This document shows positions 7,610 through 11,578 of a stretch of 11,578 nt of DNA, one piece after another. Location: contig CAZODZ010000052.1 of NCBI GenBank assembly GCA_964578745.1, positions 1 to 11,578 on the forward strand. Direction: 5' to 3'. Below the pieces are notes generated by a model, which was not told where the DNA came from, did no database searches, and saw only the letters and a list, made by a program, of their open reading frames with translations. Position numbers and translations under genes: made by a program. Source of the DNA: SKVJ01 sp964578745. GTDB taxonomy: Bacteria; Chloroflexota; Dehalococcoidia; GIF9; AB-539-J10. Each line of letters starts with the position of its first letter. The first letter of the stretch is position 1.

Positions 7610-8710
7610 CTCCTCACCGCAGTCGTTGAGAACCAGTGAGTCGCCATCATAGACCCGGAAGGCTGTCTCGGCTGGGGGAAAAGTGAACTCGTGAGTACGC
7701 GCCCCCCCTTCTTCAACGACAAAGCTTGCGATCGCGACCAGTTCAGCATCCTGCCAAGCCTCGATACGACATTCATGCCGCAACTGGTCACCCGGACTCA
7801 CGGTCACGTTGGCCTTGCCATCCTGCTCGTCGACAACGAGTTGCACATATCCTGCCTCTCCAAGAGAGGCACGCAGGTGCGTATCAGTCCTGAGCCGAGG
7901 TGAGAACAGCAGCAATTCAGCTTTGAGACCGTCGCCCGCCACCAACGGCCTTACTTCGATAATGGACTCCCACTCGGCCTCATCGGCCAAGTCCTGCACC
8001 ACGAAGGTCGAATCATCTACGGCCTCGACCAGCGGCCCCACTACCGAGACCGCCAGGGCATCGGGGCTACCGTCGAGTCTTCCTTCGATCGTGTAGGAAA
8101 GCGGCTGTCCCTCGTGATTCGCGATGCCAAGAACCAGTCGTGCGCTATCCCCGAGGGCAATCTCGTCCGGGTAGCCTGTGGCCATGCCTCCAAGGCCGAG
8201 GATGTAGAACTCGGTGAACCGCTCACCTTCGCGCGGCGCCGTAATCACAAATATGATACTGCCAGCTGCAAAGGCAATCGATGCGATAAGAACACCAGTG
8301 ATCACCCTATCCTTCAGCGCCATGGCCTGCCAGTCGAGGCGCGGAAACCTGAAGGACACGCTGAAACGGTCAGTCCGCGGCACCTTCGAGCGGCGGTACG
8401 CGGCGACTGCACACATCGTGACGTTGAAAGCAAGCACCGACAGCATAACCGGTGTAAGGCGGATACCCCACGTGGTGTAGTTGAGTCCGAGCCCAATGAG
8501 CGGGACAACTGCAATGCTGGTGCCGAAGCTGAGCGCCAGCCGCTCGATGGTGTCGACACTCCGTCGCAGCGGATAGAGGGCAGCCACAAGAGCATAACCG
8601 GGCAGAAACAACACGAAGACAGAGCCCAGGACTATACGCACCGCCCCTTCCGTCATCCACGCCAGGGGCAGCATAAGGCAGCTCAGCGCAGCCGTAAGAA
8701 CGAGATCCAT
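7559..8710 (-). CDS. DUF1616 family membrane protein
   Basis: The protein has 383 residues from ATG at 8710-8708. A GTG at 8725 would add five residues, but MDL is the N-terminus I expect for the family. Seen: four hydrophobic segments at about 4-18, 24-46 (VRIVLGSVFVLFLPGYAL), 58-77 and 85-105; a charged loop; a fifth helix at about 136-157; then a large beta-rich part outside the membrane starting FTEFYILGLGG (165-175), with YPDEIALGDSARLVLGIANHE typical of DUF1616. It ends VHLWIDV (370-376), the usual family end, plus seven residues. DUF1616 proteins occur mainly in archaea and some bacteria, often near polysaccharide or surface-protein genes; the function is not known. It is transcribed away from the GlmU-like gene and towards dxs, overlapping the last 51 bp of dxs. 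Because VHLWIDV lies within the overlap, the overlap is probably real and not a wrong stop. Confidence 0.88.
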   Translation of the reverse strand: MDLVLTAALSCLMLPLAWMTEGAVRIVLGSVFVLFLPGYALVAALYPLRRSVDTIERLALSFGTSIAVVPLIGLGLNYTTWGIRLTPVMLSVLAFNVTMCAVAAYRRSKVPRTDRFSVSFRFPRLDWQAMALKDRVITGVLIASIAFAAGSIIFVITAPREGERFTEFYILGLGGMATGYPDEIALGDSARLVLGIANHEGQPLSYTIEGRLDGSPDALAVSVVGPLVEAVDDSTFVVQDLADEAEWESIIEVRPLVAGDGLKAELLLFSPRLRTDTHLRASLGEAGYVQLVVDEQDGKANVTVSPGDQLRHECRIEAWQDAELVAIASFVVEEGGARTHEFTFPPAETAFRVYDGDSLVLNDCGEELSVHLWIDVPQGSQAG

Positions 8711-8727
8711 AGAACAAAGATTCACAC

Positions 8728-8744
8728 GTAGGCATGTGTCCTAC
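8728..8744 (-). repeat. Inverted repeat in front of the DUF1616 gene
   Basis: GTAGG and CCTAC arms, 5 bp each, are separated by 7 nt, ending 18 nt upstream of the ATG. The minus-strand copy of the second arm carries a TAGGA purine tract that could also serve as a distant ribosome site. It may be a small hairpin at the 5' end of the mRNA or a protein-binding site; the short arms make chance possible. Confidence 0.3.
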
Positions 8745-8786
8745 AACAAAATACGGACAACTCCTACAAGTGACCCGCGCTAAGAG

Positions 8787-8799
8787 GGTTGTCAACCCA
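8787..8799. promoter_or_regulatory. Palindrome overlapping the -35 box, possible operator
   Basis: GGGTTGTCAACCC has 6-bp perfect arms around one central base. It covers the TTGTCA -35 box of the plus-strand promoter, and its complement contains a consensus TTGACA pointing towards the DUF1616 gene, although no good -10 box follows on that strand. A repressor bound here could control the divergent genes. Inference from sequence only. Confidence 0.35.
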
Positions 8800-8816
8800 C
8801 ACAGCAACTGTATACT
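8789..8816 (+). promoter_or_regulatory. Sigma70-type promoter for the GlmU-like/glmS operon
   Basis: TTGTCA (8789-8794) and TATACT (8811-8816) are separated by 16 nt; each hexamer has one mismatch to consensus. Transcription would start near 8823 and give a leader of about 300 nt before ATG 9127. It is the best promoter I find in the divergent region. Confidence 0.5.
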
Positions 8817-8832
8817 AACAATGGTCGGGTCG

Positions 8833-8916
8833 TCGCCACAAGGCATGGGGGCTCCCCCCTGTGGCGAACCTTTCAGGCGTGGGTTTCGCGGTCGAGAAAG
8901 GGAAGGCTCGGCTTCC
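8833..8916 (+). ncRNA. Candidate structured leader RNA (three hairpins)
   Basis: Three hairpins follow one another in the predicted leader of the GlmU-like/glmS mRNA. Hairpin 1 has perfect 8-bp arms TCGCCACA (8833-8840) and TGTGGCGA (8860-8867), with a G5/C6 inner pairing possibility (8847-8851, 8854-8859). Hairpin 2 has CCTTTC (8869-8874) and GAAAGG (8896-8901), with GCG/CGC pairing inside. Hairpin 3 has GGAAG (8901-8905) and CTTCC (8912-8916). No U-tract follows, so none is a standard intrinsic terminator. I could not match the conserved core of any riboswitch class I know, nor the glmS ribozyme. A regulatory leader is plausible from the position; it could also be a dispersed repeat. Confidence 0.35.
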
Positions 8917-9126
8917 GGCGGCAGCGGGACAAGACGTCGTGGCTATTGTTCATATCTGGTGGATCGGTGAAGTCAGCAGGAGTCACAAGGCGGCAGGTCG
9001 CTTCCAGCCCGGCCATATCCGTGACAGGCACCATGTCCGTGGCCCATGTGCCGTCCTTTATGCCTCCCAAATAAGTCCTCACAGCACGCAGGAGCACCCT
9101 AGACAACAGAGCAGGGGGGCCACCGG
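8917..9126. other. Remainder of the leader, no gene seen
   Basis: This is the distal part of the intergenic region before the GlmU-like gene. Short frames cross it on both strands (8861-9130 plus, 8873-9106 minus), but neither has a ribosome site, family resemblance or plausible composition. The AGGGGGG run at 9113-9119, 7 nt before ATG 9127, is the likely ribosome-binding site of the next gene. Confidence 0.45.
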
Positions 9127-10455
9127 ATGACCGCGCTCATCCTTTGCGGAGGAAAAGGCAGGCGCATGGGCCCGCTGCGCGAGGACAAGTGGGCCATCGA
9201 GTTCCTCGGCCGGCCTCTGCTGCACGATACGATTGACAAGCTGCGAGCAGCAGGCATCCGCAACATCATCTTCGTCGGCAACAGCACCAACAGCGGCACT
9301 CTGCGCCACATCACCGCCGAGCTGCGGGATGTGGGCTGCAGCTATGTCATGCAGCAGGAAGACAACGCCGGCATGGCGGGTGCGGTCGAAGCCGCAGCCA
9401 CGCACCTCGCCGATCCATTTCTAGTGGTGAGCTCCAACGACGTCGTGGAAGCGGACGCGTACCGCCTTGTGCTCGAAGCCGCCGACACAGGTGCAGATGT
9501 GGCGCTCCTTGCAGCGAGGCTGGACCGTCATTTCCCGGGCGGATACCTCGTGACGGACGGGCGTCTCGCGGTGACACATATCGTGGAGAAGCCGCGCCCG
9601 GGCGAGGAGCCGAGTGATCTCGTGAACGTGGTGGTCCACTACCACCGCGAGGCAGCATGCCTGCTTGATGCCCTTCACAGGGCACAGACAGACCGCGACG
9701 ACCGGTATGAAGCGGCAATCGAGCTACTGATAGGCGAAGGGGCGGACGTACGCGCCGTTCCGTATCAAGGCTTCTGGGGGGCCATTAAGTACCCTTGGGA
9801 CCTTTTTCCCATAATGGAGCACTTGCTCGGGCAACATGAACAAACATATATTGCTTCGACCGCGCGGGTCTCACCCCGCGCCGTTCTTGAGGGTGTTGTG
9901 CACGTGGGAGAGAATGTGCGCATACTTGAGAATGCCGTGGTGAGAGGGCCGGCCTACCTCGGCGAAGGCAGCGTCATCGGCAACAATGTCCTCGTCAGGG
10001 GCGGCGTTCACCTCGGCGCCCACTCAGTGGTGGGCTTCGGCACGGAAGTGAAACACTCGTACATCGGGCGGGGCTGCTGGTTCCACACAAACTACATAGG
10101 CGACTCCATCATCGATGACGGGTGCTCGTTTGGAAGTGGGGCGGTTACTGCCAACCTGCGCTTCGACGAAGCGAGTATCAAGGCGACCATAGAGGACGAG
10201 CCGGTTGACACCGGCACGAACAAGCTCGGCGTCATCATGGGGCGGGGATGCCGCGTGGGCGTCAATGCCAGCCTCATGCCAGGCGTACTGGTTGGCCCCG
10301 GAGCCATCGTGGGCCCGCACGTATGCCTGACGGCTGACCTGGCAGAGGGGCAGAAGGCCATGCCGTCAGATGCATACCGTGTAGAGACAAGCGACAACCC
10401 GGTTCCAGGGCCATCCAGTCCCACTAACGACTGGACTGGTCAGGGAGGAGCATAG
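9127..10455 (+). CDS. GlmU-like bifunctional sugar-1-phosphate nucleotidylyltransferase/acetyltransferase
   Basis: A 442-residue protein from ATG 9127, preceded by a purine-rich AGGGGGG. Seen: an N-terminal nucleotidylyltransferase domain at about 1-230 with LCGGKGRRMGPL (6-17), a likely metal-binding Asp in SSND (102-105), VEKP (153-156) and a GFWGAIKYPWDL motif (215-226); then a left-handed beta-helix of hexapeptide repeats at about 240-405 (for example VHVGENVRILENAVVRG), including FGSGAVTANLRFD (335-347) and TGTNKLGVIMG (362-372), the pattern of archaeal-type GlmU-like acetyltransferases. The likely role is uridylylation of N-acetylglucosamine-1-phosphate plus acetylation of glucosamine-1-phosphate, giving UDP-GlcNAc; the exact sugar and nucleotide cannot be read from the sequence. 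glmS starts 2 nt after its stop, which fits that pathway. The last 20 residues (rich in P, S and G) are not conserved and contain an RNA hairpin before the glmS ribosome site. Confidence 0.88.
   Translation: MTALILCGGKGRRMGPLREDKWAIEFLGRPLLHDTIDKLRAAGIRNIIFVGNSTNSGTLRHITAELRDVGCSYVMQQEDNAGMAGAVEAAATHLADPFLVVSSNDVVEADAYRLVLEAADTGADVALLAARLDRHFPGGYLVTDGRLAVTHIVEKPRPGEEPSDLVNVVVHYHREAACLLDALHRAQTDRDDRYEAAIELLIGEGADVRAVPYQGFWGAIKYPWDLFPIMEHLLGQHEQTYIASTARVSPRAVLEGVVHVGENVRILENAVVRGPAYLGEGSVIGNNVLVRGGVHLGAHSVVGFGTEVKHSYIGRGCWFHTNYIGDSIIDDGCSFGSGAVTANLRFDEASIKATIEDEPVDTGTNKLGVIMGRGCRVGVNASLMPGVLVGPGAIVGPHVCLTADLAEGQKAMPSDAYRVETSDNPVPGPSSPTNDWTGQGGA
10415..10434 (+). repeat. Hairpin at the GlmU-like/glmS junction
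   Basis: CCAGTC (10415-10420) and GACTGG (10429-10434) form a 6-bp stem with an 8-nt loop, ending 8 nt before the glmS Shine-Dalgarno site. It lies in the non-conserved tail of the upstream gene. It could influence processing or translation of glmS; no U-tract follows, so it is not a terminator. Confidence 0.45.
10443..10450 (+). promoter_or_regulatory. Shine-Dalgarno site of glmS
   Basis: GGGAGGAG lies 7 nt before ATG 10458 and overlaps the last codons of the upstream gene. It is strong and well spaced, so glmS can be translated independently of simple coupling. Confidence 0.75.
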
Positions 10456-10457
10456 CC

Positions 10458-11578
10458 ATGTGTGGAATCATTGGATACTGCGGCACCGGACCAGCCCCCG
10501 AACGTGTTGTAGATGGGCTGCTGCAATTGGAGTACCGGGGATACGACTCAGCGGGCATCGCGGCACTGATGGCCGACCGCATCGAAGTGCGTAAGGACAC
10601 AGGGCGCATCGAGGACGTCGATGCCCGGCACCGTCTCAGGGAGATAGAGAGCCATGTAGCGCTCGGACACACAAGGTGGGCAACGCATGGTGGCGTGACG
10701 CCGGAGAACGCGCACCCCCACACTGACAGCAGCGGCCGTATCGCCGTCGTGCATAACGGTATCATCGAGAACTACCAAGACCTGCGCACCGAGCTGGTGA
10801 AGGAAGGCGTCATCTTCGCCTCGGAGACCGATACAGAGGTCCTGCCGCACCTGATTGCGCGCGAGCTGAAAAACGGCGCGGCAACACTCGAGGTCGCGGT
10901 CGCGCGCACCTGCACACGGCTACAGGGCTCGTACGCCTTCGCCGCCATGAGCGCAGCTGAGCCAGCCAAGATCGTGTGCGCGCGACTCGACAACCCTCTG
11001 ATAATCGGGATCGGCAAGGACGGTAACTATATCAGCAGCGATGCGCTTGCGTTCGCGTCAAGAGCCGACACGATGATCACGTTGCAGAACGGCCAGACAG
11101 CCGTGGTTACCAAAACAAAGGTAACCGTGCTAGATGTCGAAATGCATGAGGTCAGCCTGCCACACCTCGCTGTCGACCGCACGTGGGCGGACACGCAGAG
11201 GAACGGACACCGGCACTACATGCTGAAGGAGATGGCAGAGCAGCCTGAGGCGCTGCTGAGGACACTGGAGCAGGATGACAGGCTGCTGACAGAAACAGGC
11301 ATCGATATCCTGCGGGCGGACCGGGTCATCTTTACCGCGTGCGGCACATCCCGTCACGCGGCGCTCATCGGCAGGCTCCTTTTCGCAAACGTGGCCAGGA
11401 AGATGAGCGACGTCGTCATGGCCTCGGAATTCGGCTACTTCGAGCGTGCGGTCGACCGCCACACGGTGGCGATAGCCGTCTCGCAGAGTGGCGAGACGGC
11501 GGACGTGCTGGACGGCGTGCGGAGGTCGAAGGCCGCGGGTGCGCAGATAGTGGCTGTCGTCAACCGCCCCGCGTGCAT
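10458..11578 (+). CDS. glmS: Glutamine--fructose-6-phosphate aminotransferase (isomerizing), 3' partial
   Basis: Makes glucosamine-6-phosphate from fructose-6-phosphate and glutamine, the committed step to UDP-GlcNAc and envelope sugars; cytosolic. The window holds about 373 of the usual ~600 residues and the frame is open to the edge. Seen: the N-terminal nucleophile Cys2 in MCGIIGY, YRGYDSAG (26-33), HTRWATHGG (71-79), HNGIIENY (99-106) and SETDTE (122-127) of the class II glutaminase domain; then HYMLKEMAEQP (253-263), ACGTS (294-298) and SQSGETADV (342-350) of the first SIS (isomerase) domain. The second SIS domain and the C-terminal tail lie beyond the window. Odd: the usual EFRYR after the first SIS strands reads EFGYF (324-328). 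The start is fixed by Cys2 and by the Shine-Dalgarno site. It is the second gene of an operon with the GlmU-like gene. Confidence 0.97.
   Translation, partial: MCGIIGYCGTGPAPERVVDGLLQLEYRGYDSAGIAALMADRIEVRKDTGRIEDVDARHRLREIESHVALGHTRWATHGGVTPENAHPHTDSSGRIAVVHNGIIENYQDLRTELVKEGVIFASETDTEVLPHLIARELKNGAATLEVAVARTCTRLQGSYAFAAMSAAEPAKIVCARLDNPLIIGIGKDGNYISSDALAFASRADTMITLQNGQTAVVTKTKVTVLDVEMHEVSLPHLAVDRTWADTQRNGHRHYMLKEMAEQPEALLRTLEQDDRLLTETGIDILRADRVIFTACGTSRHAALIGRLLFANVARKMSDVVMASEFGYFERAVDRHTVAIAVSQSGETADVLDGVRRSKAAGAQIVAVVNRPAC

Noticed and set aside
8866..8930. Possible glycine-riboswitch-like or glmS-ribozyme-like core (CTTTCAGGC, CGGCGG)
   Set aside because: Only short pieces match; the GGAGAG/GGACAGAG blocks of the glycine aptamer and the ribozyme's cleavage-site and core segments are absent.
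8971..9000. Sequence resembling a cobalamin-riboswitch B12 box (CAGGAG ... GGCAGG)
   Set aside because: The spacing and the other conserved B12 elements are missing, and the genes downstream are not cobalamin-related.
8873..9106. 77-codon minus-strand frame ending beside the first hairpin
   Set aside because: No ribosome site and no family match; the hairpin lacks a U-tract, so it does not support a gene end here.
8861..9130. 89-codon plus-strand frame overlapping the GlmU-like start by ATGA
   Set aside because: GTG start lies in a hairpin arm with no ribosome site, and the amino-acid pattern is not protein-like.

Overview
The window looks like a stretch of a moderately GC-rich bacterial chromosome. 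The MEP-pathway gene dxs argues against an archaeon, because archaea normally make isoprenoids by the mevalonate route. The DUF4129-like / DUF4350-like / MoxR / DUF58 cluster, the DUF1616 membrane protein and the archaeal-style GlmU-like enzyme are, in contrast, common in archaea and in Chloroflexota. My best guess is a Chloroflexota (Dehalococcoidia-like) genome, but this is inference from gene content only. I see no rRNA, tRNA, CRISPR array or intact mobile element.

Layout. (1) 1-4777, plus strand: a tight four-gene cluster. A partial Ig-like protein with a membrane helix and a DUF4129-like tail is followed by a DUF4350-like membrane-anchored protein (4-nt overlap), a MoxR AAA+ ATPase (8-nt overlap) and a DUF58 membrane protein (48-nt gap). 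Such clusters are thought to use the MoxR ATPase to remodel or activate the DUF58 protein, which acts with membrane-bound partners at the cell surface. The substrate is unknown. (2) 4778-5713: over 900 nt with no convincing gene, possibly decayed sequence. (3) 5714-7609, plus strand: dxs, 1-deoxy-D-xylulose-5-phosphate synthase. (4) 7559-8710, minus strand: a DUF1616 membrane protein, convergent with dxs and overlapping its 3' end by 51 bp. (5) 8711-9126: a divergent intergenic region with a good plus-strand promoter candidate and a leader of about 300 nt that can form three consecutive hairpins. (6) 9127 to the window end, plus strand: a GlmU-like bifunctional sugar nucleotidylyltransferase/acyltransferase, then glmS two nucleotides later, cut off by the window edge.

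How the genes work together. GlmS makes glucosamine-6-phosphate from fructose-6-phosphate and glutamine. The GlmU-like enzyme probably acts later in the same route to UDP-GlcNAc (acetylation and uridylylation of the sugar phosphate). This is a cell-envelope precursor operon. Dxs starts isoprenoid synthesis, which also supplies the polyprenyl carriers used in envelope assembly. The MoxR cluster and the DUF1616 protein are envelope-associated but of unknown function.

The points most worth a second look are the structured leader before the GlmU-like/glmS operon, the loss of the usual sensor-1 asparagine in the MoxR ATPase, a CxxC inserted in the thiamine-diphosphate motif of Dxs, the antisense overlap of dxs with the DUF1616 gene, and the unexplained gap before dxs.
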